Source: Fennellomyces sp. T-0311 (lineage: Eukaryota > Mucoromycota > Mucoromycetes > Mucorales > Lichtheimiaceae). From it: 64,000 nt of DNA. The position numbers were made by a program, and so were the translations under genes. Shown piece after piece: positions 33,961 through 46,099 of the stretch (its first letter is position 1; each line of letters begins with the position of its first letter). The notes under the pieces were generated by a model, which saw only the letters and a list, made by a program, of their open reading frames with translations, was not told the DNA's origin and did no database searches. The stretch spans positions 390,025-454,024 of the forward strand of contig JALLLT010000036.1 of the NCBI GenBank assembly GCA_025266875.1. The letters run 5' to 3'.

Positions 33961-35688
33961 TTATACATCGACCTGGCGCGCATCCAGCCGTTCCTGGACA
34001 TAGCTTATCGTGTCCCAGCTGACCTGCTTGCACTGGTAAATTTCCAAAGCCTCCAGATCCGAGTCGACTTGCACGAGGTCACGCATGCCTTTATCGGTAA
34101 GATAATCACAGTGCCACAACTTGAGTGTTTTCAACTCAGGAACAGACGCCAATTCCATGAGAACGCCATCAGTGAGACCGCCGACAGTGCTGAATCCCAT
34201 GTAATGCAACGACGATCGACTCCGGCTGGCCAATTTCTGGGCGAACTGGACCAGGACGCTGGTGAGGAATATGCAATTGTCAAGTTGGAGCGCCTGCAGC
34301 GCTGGGAAATCCAGCAGGGACGGTAAAATCGTTGCACCGCCAGAAGGGCTCTTGGTGAGCCGGAGTCGTGTGACCCTGTGCGACGTTGCGATGGTGTTTG
34401 CTTTCAACGCAGCGATGAACGAAGACACATGACTCTCGTGATCGGATAGTTTGAATGTGCAATGGACGTGCCACAAACGTGGTCCCGTGGTATCATCATC
34501 ATGTCCAATAATGGTCGCATCCAGTTCGGCAGAGTAGCCCCAGCCAGCGTTACACCCATACAGGTTCAGCCACTTGCCGCGAAAGTTGCGAATAAGATGC
34601 CCCGCATCGAACTCTTGATAGTCGTGATACACCGTCAGCTTTTCCAGCGTGCCTGCCTCGTTGGCAACCACCGTCTTGATATCGTTCCAATCCTCGCGCG
34701 TGGTGCATGATCCTACCCATGCGCGCAATCCCGGCTGCGTGTCGTCGTCGTCGTCGCTGTCCCAATAATCCATATCCGGGGTATAGCCATCCAAGACGTC
34801 GCCAATGCTGAGAAATTCCAAACTGGGACGATGTTCCGGCTTGATCAAGATGGACGTGTCGCCCGCATACGAGCCGATTTGGAGATATCGCAGGCCTGGA
34901 CAGCTTGTTAAAACAGCTTCAATCTCCGCCTGCTGTGTCGCTGATCCTGTTGTCCAATTCAAATGCGTCAGCTGTAGCTTGGGTAATACAGCCGGCTCGA
35001 CGGGTATTTCAATGTCGCTGAGTGGCAATGCCACATTGACCCTTTTAAGCCCTGGACATGCTTCCAAGATGGATAATAAATGCGGTGTATCGTATGCACG
35101 TGTGTACTCGCCCAGTTCCCAATCCGCAACAAGCACCAGCTCGGTCAGCGACGACGACAGGTACCGTATGGAATCAAGCACATCCCTGTGATCGCATAGA
35201 CAGTTTTCCCACGCTGCACAACGTTAGCCATGTCATAATAAAAAATAAACAACGGCTGTCCCAGTAAACTCACTCAGAGATCGAACATTGCGCATGCTTC
35301 CATAAAACATCATGTTGAGACTGCCATCAACGACTTTGGCTCCGCCGTCATAAATAACGTATTTCCGAATATGTTTGCCGATCGTTGATAGTTTAGGAAT
35401 TAGCTCGTACTGGTTGTCTGCCACCGTAATTTCGTGCCATAGGTTGGGCGAGTTCATGATACGCTGCCGCCAGCCTCGGCTGACCTTCATGGCTTCAAAC
35501 AGATCCGCCGTGCACAGCCCCTGCAGTATCGTCGATGCCACTTCAAATGGAAATTGGGATACGAAATCGACGCGCTTGCTCTCTTGCACTTTCCGCCAAC
35601 AATCTTGAGGTATCGCTCGAGGCATCTCGACTGGACATTTTAACGAAATGGTCATTTGTGAAAAGATCTCGTCAAAAGTCTGGGCCAT
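33961..35688 (-). CDS. F-box/LRR-type protein 1
   Basis: Two exons, complement of join(33961-35213, 35274-35688), 555 residues. The N-terminal part (residues about 45-95) has the F-box layout: F-P-F-E-V-A-S-T-I-L-Q-G-L, then A-M-K-V-S-R-G-W-R-Q-R-I-M and P-N-L-W-H-E-I. Leucine-rich repeats follow to the end (for example L-T-E-L-V-L-V, L-E-F-L-S-I-G, L-Q-A-L-Q-L-D-N-C and L-K-T-L-K-L-W-H-C-D-Y-L-T-D-K-G-M). An acidic D-D-D-D-D run lies mid-protein. F-box proteins link substrates to SCF ubiquitin ligases through Skp1; LRRs bind the substrate, which is unknown. The intron has clean GTGAGT and GTGCAG ends, and the ATG at 35688 is the first in frame. Confidence 0.88.
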
Positions 35689-36000
35689 TGGTGTGTGTAC
35701 TCAAAAGAATATTTTTAAAGGAAAAAAAGAGTTCTTTTTGTTCTCAAGAACCAGCTTGAAAAGAAAAAAGAACTTGTGGGAACGTCTTATCAAAAAAAAA
35801 AACGAGAGGGGGGCTGTGTAAAAAAAAAAGTGTAAACAAGTGTGTTACCATGGTAATTTGCGGGGTGAATGGTCGCGAATGGTAACATCTGCATTGTGCT
35901 AGCCCTTTGCTTGACGAATGGCAATTCGACTACAGATCACACGCCTTATTGGATATCGCAAAAAAAAGCTTTCTGTACATGGAAACAATACTTGACATCT
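35689..36000. other. Upstream flank of F-box/LRR gene 1
   Basis: A-runs (about 35790 and 35820) and a T/A-rich stretch. Likely promoter. No gene recognised. Confidence 0.35.
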
Positions 36001-36010
36001 GTGATACAGT

Positions 36011-36269
36011 GGTTTTTTTTTTAAAAAAAAAAACCAGCACGTGTGCCTTTCGAAACGTCAACATCTTCTTTGATAGACTTCCTTTTCACTATCGCTTTTT
36101 GGGCGGACATAAGTTGAGCCAATATTTTAGATTGAACCTTACGTAAAGTAGGTTCAATCATCCTATAGTACCCTTTTATTACCCTGAGTCTTTTTTTAGA
36201 CGAGCCCTCGATTGTGAGCCTGGTGAAACTTTTATCCATTTACTTTTTTTTTTAAAAAAAAAAAGAAAG
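36011..36269. repeat. Two T-run/A-run palindromes bracketing a hairpin
   Basis: Near 36011-36035, ten T are followed by about eleven A inside GG...CC. Near 36243-36268, a second T-run/A-run palindrome is flanked by C and G. Between them, at about 36130-36160, an exact ten-base inverted repeat (GATTGAACCT / AGGTTCAATC) encloses a ten-base loop. A 72-codon, Lys-rich minus-strand frame (36021-36239) spans the interval. No identity is assigned. Confidence 0.55.
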
Positions 36270-39200
36270 TTCGCAACTATTGTTTAAAAAAGATAAGATA
36301 AAAAAGAAAAAAAAAGGATGGAGAATTTGATAGGTTCATGCAATCATTGCTTCTGGAGCATAGCAATCGGTTTCTAGTTACACTGCGGATAACGTTCGTG
36401 CGTCTTGGCTAATCGAACCCCGTTTTCGTAATACCGTTGCACGAACCATCAACCTTGCGTGCGCGCGCAAATGGATTTAAATCGATGGTTGACGTTATCG
36501 TGCCAGGAGTATTACTCAATTACTCATCATACTTTGCAACGATCCGATATCCTCCAAGATGTCCTAAGCGCCAGACTTTGCTCAACATGACTGATATTTG
36601 GCCACTGAATTCAATCCGATGCCAGTGCGTATGCAGATAAACTACTCGACGACTTTGGCTGATCGACGCAAGAACTCATCACTCGAGACATGTCGAATCC
36701 GGCCACTGCGACTTTTTTTTTTGCAACGTGATTTGAGAATCCGCACAGAGAAGCTGCTGGGACTACAATCCTTTGGGTGCGTCGTATCGTACGCCCTACC
36801 CATTACGCATATTCAGCAAGTTGTCGTCACCAAAAAAGAGATCGATACGGATTGTTAAAGAATGTCATCATCAAATGTCGATAGCGGGCAAACGACGAAG
36901 CTGATGCAACCTGCAAAGGACAATGGCTCATCCTCGGTATCATACGTGAACAGTTTGGAGTGCAACTATCTCTCTCAAGTGTCACATTCTTTAAAATCGA
37001 TTGACGGCTTGTTGCGATCGATCGGTGGTTGCACAGACGCTTCCTTGCTGTCAAGCATGTCATTCGTACCAATGACATGATCGTGTCATCCCTTTAAAAC
37101 CATAAAGTACGTTATATGGCGTCGATGCTTTATCGCTTTGGCATGTTTCTCGATTGCAAAAACACCGATAACCTGATAAGCTTGCCTCAGATACCGGAAC
37201 GCCCGTAAGCTATTTATGTTGACATGATAATCACGTGCTTGACAGATACCACTATCACCGTCTACTCAAAAAAAATAAGCAGATTGCTGATAAGGTCGCC
37301 AAGTCCAATAAGTTGAATGTTTACGAGATGCTGGTGGAGTATCTATTGTAACCAGATTGAGGCCAAGACAGTATCATTTCGAACCTATCATCCATTGAAG
37401 GCTACCAGTGCTATAGATTTCTGAGACGAGGCACTGCCGAGGGGTCTTTCATGTAAGGCCCTGCCCTGCGCATAATGGGCAGTGCGATGCATATAAGCAG
37501 AGAGACGCACACTATTGACAAAGCCGATAGAAATTCGGGCAGCAGCTTAGATTATGGATTTTCTATACACTGAATGGCCAAAGTTTGATGAACCGTGCCT
37601 TCGTTTGCCACAATGGACCGCTTCACAGAACCGGATAAGTGCGATACCTTGCAAGGTCATGGAAGCTTATTAGTTACTGAGCAATATGTTAGTTTTACAC
37701 TGAGGTTTATGTACATTCGTAGCTGCAATGAAAATTAGGCGACTTCGTTTCTAGGTGAAAAAGCGTGAGTTTTATTTATAAAAGACGTGTGGACCTGTCC
37801 CTGTAGGGATACAGTTTCGCTTTCTAATGATACAGATGTGCAGATCTATACGGGTGTCAAGGTAGTTCGGAAGCCATATCTGAAAAACCCCTACTGGGAG
37901 AAAAGGCAGGCAGATGTGATAGGCATGGTAGGTATGAGAGAGATGGAGAAACTTTGGGGCGGGGACATAATGCCGGGGAATTAAATTTGCATAAAGCCAT
38001 ATCATTTATCACAACGCGTTTTATTATGCGTTCGATTATCAAGTAAAACATGTTTCTGCCATATTTACATAGAGTAACTCGAGAGATAAAGATGGCAGAC
38101 TTAATTATGTAAACACATGTCCAACCAAGCGTTCATCTAATGCACTGCATAAATTCAAAACTTGCAATGGATGATGACTGGGAGGAATAGCTTTGGTGTC
38201 CCTTACCCGGATCGCACCAAATGTTTACGCATGAAACAAAGCTCCCCTGTGTTGGGTTGAGCAACCTACACATGCAAGCGCTGTGAACTGGACTGCAGAT
38301 TCATTTTTTCTGGATGACCTGCCGATCGTCTACGTACCTTATATAGAATGCTCCGCATGATTCGCTAATGCGGTACAAGGCACATGCTGTATAAGAGAGA
38401 TCGATTTGGGATTCGCTTTAAAGAAGGATGATCGTGTTGTACTGTGACGACTACCATTCTCTTGATAGTGCACGCATACCAACGAGAAACAAAGAGCGAT
38501 ACTAACAGCATCCGTAATACCCACCAACTCGCGTCAACGCCGCCGAGCTATTTTGGGATGGATCTAGAACTTTTGGTAGACAGTTCTACAGAAGGAAAGA
38601 GGCTAGTTATCGGAAGGCGCCAAATTAGGCGAGTACTTGAATCCCCACACGCATTCGATCAAAAAGACAAATGTCTCTCTGTGTAGCATGCAATGACTCA
38701 TCTCTTAGTCACGGACGGATATATAACCTTAATTAATTCACGGCGTAAATACTTGATATGGTTCCTCCATCTATTTCTGTACACTTTTTGTTTATTTGAT
38801 AATAACCGTTCACGCGCGGCATATTAAAATCGAATTCTTCTAGCATGTTGCAGATGTTGATCATTGCCTATTTGTGAATCTCAGCAATGACTCGGGTACC
38901 CGCGAGCACGTACACACCGACCACTATGAAAATGAAGTAATAATAACTTTAAAAAAAGCTATGTGTTACCGGCCGCTGTTGGCGTTTTCCAAGCCCTATG
39001 GAGTTGGGTTTTTGGGGATCCAGAAAATCACACAAGGAGCGGAACGCCTTGATCAGGTATGTGTGACATTAAATGTTTGTACTTTGTAAAAAGTCCCGAA
39101 TAGTCCTTTCAAAAAAAGACTTCTCAGATGTACTGACAGCGTTCAATGTGTGACCATAAACCTCAGCAATCACGATGTGGAACTAGGATGCGGATCGCCT

Positions 39201-39293
39201 ATTCAATGGAATGGCCAATGCTTCAATTCAACCCCGCATTGCCAAGGCCCATTTCCATTTTATTGCTCTTCTTTAAACCGTAGCTTTCCAAAG
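36270..39293. other. Gene-poor spacer
   Basis: Three kilobases without a supported gene. Small plus-strand frames near 36860-37080 and 37110-37360 have protein-like composition but no motif I recognise. The interval holds copy C of the dispersed repeat at 37754-37920. Confidence 0.4.
37754..37920 (+). repeat. Dispersed repeat, copy C of the 44-kb foldback family
   Basis: Begins GGTGAAAAAGCGTGAG, then TTTTATTTATAAAAGAC, and ends CATATCTGAAAAACCCC...GAAAAGGCAGGC. It aligns with 44320-44470 and 21944-22090 with several short insertions. It is the most diverged copy. Confidence 0.6.
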
Positions 39294-40814
39294 TCATGGT
39301 TGATGCAGTTTTCTATATTCCACATCCGTTGTTCCTTGGTATATGGGATGCGCGGATTTGAGATAGGAGGATGCGTCTACGGTGAACCTCCACTGCCCTA
39401 CGTTTCTGTCAATGCAATCGAGTAACTTTTCAAAGCGAGACGGACTAGGTAGAAGGTGCTTCATATAGACGGATATAACGACATTCAGCTTTGAACGCTT
39501 ATTTTTTTTCAGACAAAAAGTGAGCAAAAAACCCGAATGCATGCATTTTTTTGAAGATGCTCTTACATTGTCAGCCTGGTGCAAGGCAGCTTCAAGGACA
39601 TCCAAAAAGTCAGACGAAGGGGTATAATCAAACCGTAAAGTGATTTCATGAAGATCCACTTGATTCAAGAACCGTGCGAGCCGGCCCGAACTAATGCTGG
39701 GCCGCGACAATGATAGGCGTTTCAAAGACTTTGCCGCCATTGCCAGTCCATCGAGTGCATCGTCATCGATAAAATCTGTTTGAAGTGCAGACAAATTGGG
39801 CGTCGAGGACATGAAAAGCGAGCGCAGCGCGGGTCCCCAAGTGTCTTCCAGCAAGCGAATGTAGAGGAAGGTGAGCGAAGGGAATACAAATGTGGCCAAT
39901 TGATCCAGCGTCTCCTCGTGTGATATGTCCAAGTAGAATAACTCGAGATGCTGACTCCATTGCTGAATGAGACCAAAGAATTCAGGAACCGCATGCGTGT
40001 CCTTCAACAAGAGTTTTTTCCGTCCTGGCAACGGCACCCGGCCATCATGATCGCGAAAGTTTGCCAGAACCTCAAGCTCTGGGCAGTACTGAAGCGAGGA
40101 TACAGTGGGCGAATTGAAGTTATCCAACCACAATCGTTTCAGGTTGGGCAATGCACAAAGGAACAGCGTCGGATCGAAATCAAAATCGTCAATGTTGGCG
40201 AACCGGAGCGTCAGTTCCGATAACAAGTGTGGCTCCACCTTGGGTTGCCACGATTGAGGAAGACTGATCCATCCATCGAAATGCAATCGAGTCAGGTTCG
40301 GACACTGTTGCAAGAACGCATCGGGACGGACATTCTTTGGGTCTCGCAGTCGCACGCGGATCGCAATATCCGCCACAGTGTCACCGCATCGTTTCACTAG
40401 CATATTAAAATCTGTTATTGTAAAGTAATCCAGGTTGAGATCAACTTGGGTGGACGTTAGTGTGCGGCTGCATTTTCGGACGCTTTTTGATCAGCACTTA
40501 CTGCAGGTAATCGAATGGATTTGCAGCCTGTCGATAAAGTGAAAGATTTCATGCAACTTTTCCGAAAATCCTTGCACGTAGATACGTTTGACAGAGCTAC
40601 TGTGTATCAACGACGCGTACGCTGACACATCTTCTATATCTGGTCGGTCTGGGCTCGATAGAGTTTCCCACAATGGCTGCCAATTGAGAATCATGGCACG
40701 CCAATCTTGACATACGCCAGCGCATCGCCAGCATTGTTGGATGGTTAATTGTTTGAGAATCACATCTTGAATTTCGCCAGGCAGTAGTGGCAATTGTTGA
40801 ATGGTATATAGCAT
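39294..40814 (-). CDS. F-box/LRR-type protein 2
   Basis: Exon 1 40502-40814 and exon 2 39294-40444, joined at GTAAGT and CCCAAG in consistent phase. A further 69-nt in-frame intron (39498-39566) is possible: GTAAGA after A-D-N, and a T-rich tract (complement) before AATAAG. The product is 487 residues unspliced or 464 spliced. Residues 1-60 form an F-box-like region: L-P-L-L-P-G-E-I-Q-D-V-I-L-K-Q-L, then W-R-C-A-G-V-C-Q-D-W-R and P-L-W-E-T-L. LRR-type repeats follow (L-T-R-L-H-F-D-G-W, L-K-R-L-W-L-D-N-F, L-K-R-L-S-L-S-R-P). It probably acts as an SCF substrate receptor like the gene at 33961, but the two are not close copies. The C-terminal 70 residues after the optional intron are less conserved in look. 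Confidence 0.85.
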
Positions 40815-43800
40815 GGACCTCTATACGAAAGAAAATAAGGCTGGGACCTTTTCGAATTTAGGTGGCGACTGGCATAAAATTGTCGTGGCCAGCATAAAGC
40901 CAGCTTCTTCAAAAGACAGATGTAGCTATCTCAGTACTTACGCTGGATAAAGCCAAGTGATCTCACCTTAATTAGATGTGTTGATTCATTTCCCTAGAAG
41001 GCCGATCGTACTAAATACTGGTGGCTCGGCTTGTTCATATAACTTGCTGAATGTCCAGCGCTTTCGAAATTTTAGTTACCCAGTGTACAGATAATATCAG
41101 TGCATCTTGAATATGGTATGTGGGAAGAGCATTGACCTAGTACTGATGAAGCTGTAAACCATACATAACCAGTATTTTTTTTTTCATGCCAGCGTTCTAC
41201 TCTAATATGGATTAAGCAGATATTTCGGATTGATGAAAAAAAATACCCATTTTTGCTACGCAAGTCGTAAATTTGTTTCAGAAACTGATGGACAGATACA
41301 AATTTGTATAGCTAAATACATCTGGAAGGACTTGATGGTCATTCGGTATGAGACCGTATATGTATTATAGCACTTGCTTCTCTCTAGGGAGCATGATTTC
41401 GTAAAGTTAATACATTATCCACACCGCTCACTCCTGGCAAGCCACCCTCGCCTTCCTCCGCTTGACAACCGTGGCTACTCAAAAAAAAGCACGAGAAGCG
41501 CCGAGAGAAAGAACGCAAGAAGTGTATGGGCCTCGTTAACTTGATAGCGGGGGTAAAATAAATGTTCAATAGTTTTCCAGATGTGATCCTTGGCTACATG
41601 TTTTTTTTTTCAGATATTTGAATTCGTTGCATCTTGCAACGTATAGTACTGTTGATGGGATTAGCAGAATGCTGATAGCTAGAAATACAATACTAAGCCG
41701 TGATGCATCAGTGTCTTTCATTACATATGAAAGTGGCGTGAAAATGGCTAAAACGGTTCGACTACTAGTTATACTCTGATTCTCAGCAAGTCGCAAAGTA
41801 GTTCACCGTTGCTCATCGTTTTTCATGTTATCTACATGTAGGTAATGATCGTAGTTTAGATAGGATTTCTAGTTCGGCTGCTGGTATTCGTTGACTTTTC
41901 ATCATGCAAAAACCAGTATAAAATATTCTCATGTGTATCATACGCAGATCGTTTGACCGAGGCTGAGCAAGGTAATAAGTTACAAGGCTTTTTGATGGAC
42001 CTCAAAGTCAAATTCGAGTACCACCGAGTCATACGATACAACGCATCAAATAGTATGGCAACATACAGCGTATGCTTTCTTCGACTGTCAACCTAACCCT
42101 TTCCCCGCTTAAGTCCATTTATTCCTCGCCCTTCATTCATCCATTTTAGATTGTACTGATTTAATACTATATTGCTAGTATGTGGAATATTGGATTCTTT
42201 TTATATCACATTTGATGGACAAAAATGATTAGGCCTAGTTAAATGTGTAACACAATGCAAGGTTTAATTTTTACATTATGTATATCGTAGTAATCTGTTG
42301 TATTGAATTAGCGTAAGTGCATCATATGGTTTAATTGCTATCCTTTATCACTGCTGGAAATGCAAATAGGCAGCTAAGGTTGCTTGTATTGATGGTGGTA
42401 ACTCTCTACTGGGTCCATACGTACATGGTTCCACAGACTAGGTATAAAGTTTTACCGGCGCCGAAACAGAATTTGACCCAGGAAATAGATAGAAGAAACG
42501 GTGTTTGTCCACAATGCTCTTCTGGAAACTCAGAAAAAGACCATCATCTAACTGGAATTGGACAGGATCAAATGTGTCACAGGTAAAGATATGCAATTCA
42601 CTTGGTACGTGTACAAAGTAGCTCAGCCTCGAACTCTCATTGACCGTGTGAAGTAGTTGTTCATATAAACTTGGCCACGTACTTTTGCTAAAACTCCATT
42701 CCTCTCATTGTGAACTTTCCTCTTTACTTCCTTATCCGACAAAATGTACTTGTTACGGTTTCCCAATGTTTTTCCTGACGACAGCTACCCAAGGGTGTAT
42801 ATTTCCATTGGCTGGTCACATGTCGAAGAATATTTAGTTTCTAAATCACTGAAGTATACCATTAATGAAGACGAGGATGTCAGTGTCTTTTGCACTTGGA
42901 GTTAATACGTAGATTTCAAAGAAGAATTCGAAAAAGACATTGTCAAGGATACGGCTGAGCGTTAATGTACATTTTAACCTGCGAGTGCAAGTGTTTTGTA
43001 ATATTACGAAGCTATCGCAGCCTTACCCATGATTTTTTATCCTCACCAATTTGCTTCCTATCCTTTGTATAACTTCGTTCTATATTTATCTCATTATATT
43101 GATATCAATTCTATTATCATGAATAATAAAAGGATTCATCGAGTATGCTTCCTTCGCATTTACTCTTAGGTTGCTGCTATTTTTTCTACCTAACTAAGTA
43201 TTGTGATACCCACTTTGCGCACATCCTAGACTTTATTCAAAGTCACTGGTATGTGGTGTACTACGTAGGATCCAACCGTCACCGGTGCATCTGCTCCAAT
43301 CTGTACGTTCTAAAACTCATTGTGTTCTACGTGAAGTACATTACTTTAACACCCCCAACCTATGTTAGAGTGGGGTAATGATATTTTTTGGGTCCAGGTC
43401 ATCTGGCATTCGATGTACGGAAACTAGTTGATTATAATATACGAGATATCAGCAGGCAGTATTGCAAGGAAACCCATCCTCGTGTTGATATGAGCTTTAG
43501 ACGTCTCGCCTTTCCTTGCAGCATACAATACTTATCAATTAAAGCGCAAAATGATGAAAAGATTGACTCATCAGTAACTGATGGTTGAGCTTTGAAGTTG
43601 TTGAAAGCCCATGGTGGCGATTGGAATGTAGCCTTGACACAAGTCAGCGAGGCGTCGATCTCAAAGATAACGGGGCCAGTGAGAAGTGCAAAAGAAATAA
43701 TCTGAACAGAATCAGTCGACTCAGGGTCGGGTACAACTGGAAAAACTTTCAGTGGCTCTATGACGGATATTGGAATGCTGAAAACAGTGCAAAGGATATA

Positions 43801-44070
43801 GCTTGAGAAGCCTCCCACTATGATCTCCTACAATGAGCTATGTTCATCAGACGATTTTTGACACAGCCGAGATTCTCTTAATAGACAAGTGCCCATAGAG
43901 ATGAACCGTTTGACGATGACGAACCGGCGCTAGATGAAGCCTTACAAGGCTAACCATCGACGCTCATAGGCAATCACACGTAATGTGGTGCATCATTAGT
44001 CAAACACCTTTTTCCTTTTCAGCTTTATGTCCTCACAGCTTCTTTATCTTATATCAATCTTTTATTCATA
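40815..44070. other. Long AT-rich spacer, no gene recognised
   Basis: Open frames are short. A minus-strand frame at 43432-43818 (128 codons) and a small plus-strand frame at 42335-42586, which contains one C-P-Q-C pair, have no recognisable family. Splicing could not be established. Confidence 0.4.
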
Positions 44071-44074
44071 CAAG

Positions 44075-44470
44075 CATGTCGTTTTCCCAGTAGGGATTTT
44101 TCAGACGTGGCATCAGCTCTCTTCACTATATATATATTTGTACTGCAAGTTAGCTACCACAACATATAGGGACAAGCCAACTAGCCTTCCAAATAAAATC
44201 TGTACTTTTTTTCAGCTAATGGAGAAGAGTTCTCGGGAAGGAGTGAATTCACATCTGTGCCGTCTGGGAAGAAGGATAAGGTATGCCGTGAGCTTTACTG
44301 GATGATGTGGTTAGGTATAGTTGAAAAAGTATAAATTTTATTTGGAAGACTTTTTGACCTGTTCCAATAGGTATATGGTCGCTTCCTTGCGGTACAAATG
44401 TACAGATATAAAAGGATATCTGGTGCCATGTCTGAAAAAACCCCTTACGGGGAAAAAGGCAGGCCGATAT
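44075..44470. repeat. Foldback element: two inverted copies of a dispersed repeat
   Basis: The segment 44320-44470 (GTTGAAAAAGT... to ...AAAAAGGCAGGCC) is matched in reverse complement by 44075-44217 (TTTCCCAGTAGGGATTTTTC ... ending TTTTTTTCAGC), with about 100 bp between. Solo relatives lie at 21944-22090 and 37754-37920. The arrangement resembles a foldback or MITE-like element of about 395 bp. Identity between arms is moderate, so it is not recent. A plus-strand frame (44321-44539) runs through the right arm and is probably fortuitous. Confidence 0.62.
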
Positions 44471-46099
44471 CGAAATGTCGCGAAGAGTTATAGAACTAGA
44501 GAGAAGAAAAACAGTGTAGGTATAATATCAATAATGTAAACGTGGGTGCCACCCTAAGTGTGGTGCTGATGGTCCACCTTGAAGAGCTTCTTCCGGTGCC
44601 GGTTTGTGGTTAGGTATAAGTAAGGAACTCTGGCGCATATTGGACTTAAGCGAAGAGAGCGAAAGGGAAAGGAATGGTTATACAGGTTAAGTATCAGGTC
44701 TACCCACTGATTTTCCGTCGCTTACCCACAGCATTGTTGCAGGTCGGGCGGAATATGTGTACAATAACACTTGGTGTATCTCCATCGTGGCAATCACTCA
44801 GCGTACATACCGATGGCAACAGTCAAAGGGATTTATCGGAAGGCTGGTTTTGAAAGTTGGAGCATATAAGCCGTGCTGTTATTTCTTGATGCGTTCGCCT
44901 GGATGTCCATGCCATATATGTTTTGCTTATTTTGTGCCGTATTAAATGTCGTGTCGAAACTGCAAAAAGTGGTTCTTGTTAAACTTGAAACGACAACATT
45001 TGTGCTCAACCATTGTGACACAATTCCTTGAAGCAAGGGAAAACTAGTCGCGCTGCACTTTATTTTCTTAAGCAGACACAAATTAAAGCCTGAGAACACA
45101 TAGCTGTGAATGCATAACATCGAGAAAGCACCGAGTACTTGGATAGATATTAAGAGACGCTCATGTGACATATTGGCACAATATACGTGCACGCGTTTGA
45201 ACGTTCCAGCGGTCTTGTAATGATAAAACTGATTTATTTTGACCATGAATTGAAGAGAAAGGCGCGATGCAGCCTAAGAATATAAGTCTTTGCGATGATG
45301 TGCGTAAAAGATAAGGCAGTAATAACACGGGGAGGTATTTATACAGGTGGCTACAATAACCAGCACCCGAAATTGGGCTAAACAGAAATCTCGATGGTGC
45401 GACCTGCCTTATATATCGGAACGAATGTTCTGGCAATTCATCAACTCCCGGGGGAGGGGGGTTGGAAAATGAGCGAAATTTTAATGAGAGAAAGAGAGGA
45501 AAAAAAGTGCAAACTGTGTAAGTTGAAAAATGATGTACGGGTTCTGCATTGCAAAGAAAAGCGATCCCGGAAGGTGCTATTCCGCCAAATCGACTTTTTC
45601 AGCAAGCGCGACCATAGAAATATCCTAAGTCCTTGCTCATCGGTTGGCATGACCTATATACAGAGAGTACGATATCTCGTATAGCGCAGTATCATACCGC
45701 AACATTTTGCGGATTAGGGAAGCTTCTAGACCATTGTCAATGCAAACATACGTGGATCTTCACTTGGAGCGACAAAGGAAGCAATTGGTTACCAATACGG
45801 TTACGCAACCACGCGGCAAACGCAAAGGAACGGCACTTTATCGTTTATAGACGACAGAAGCATAATGTGCGGTGAAAAGAAGCTTTTATTAAGATTGACT
45901 ATCGACTTTAACGCAGTGTACAGTATTGCCAAAAAGTAAGTTTGCTATTTATAAAAATCAATGTTGCTATCGCTTCAAAATTAAACCCACGTGAAGTTGA
46001 TCTTGCGACCAGAACAGCTCGCATGCTTAGAAATCAACACTGGCACTGGGCACTATATAAAAAAGTCGTCATAACAATCTCCGTGCCACGTTTTCTCTT
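44471..46099. other. Spacer, no gene recognised
   Basis: Only short open frames, none with a recognisable motif. A G-run lies at about 45450-45462. Confidence 0.35.

Noticed and set aside
43432..43818. 128-codon minus-strand frame as a gene
   Set aside because: No ATG context, splice evidence or recognisable motif; the opposite strand is equally open.
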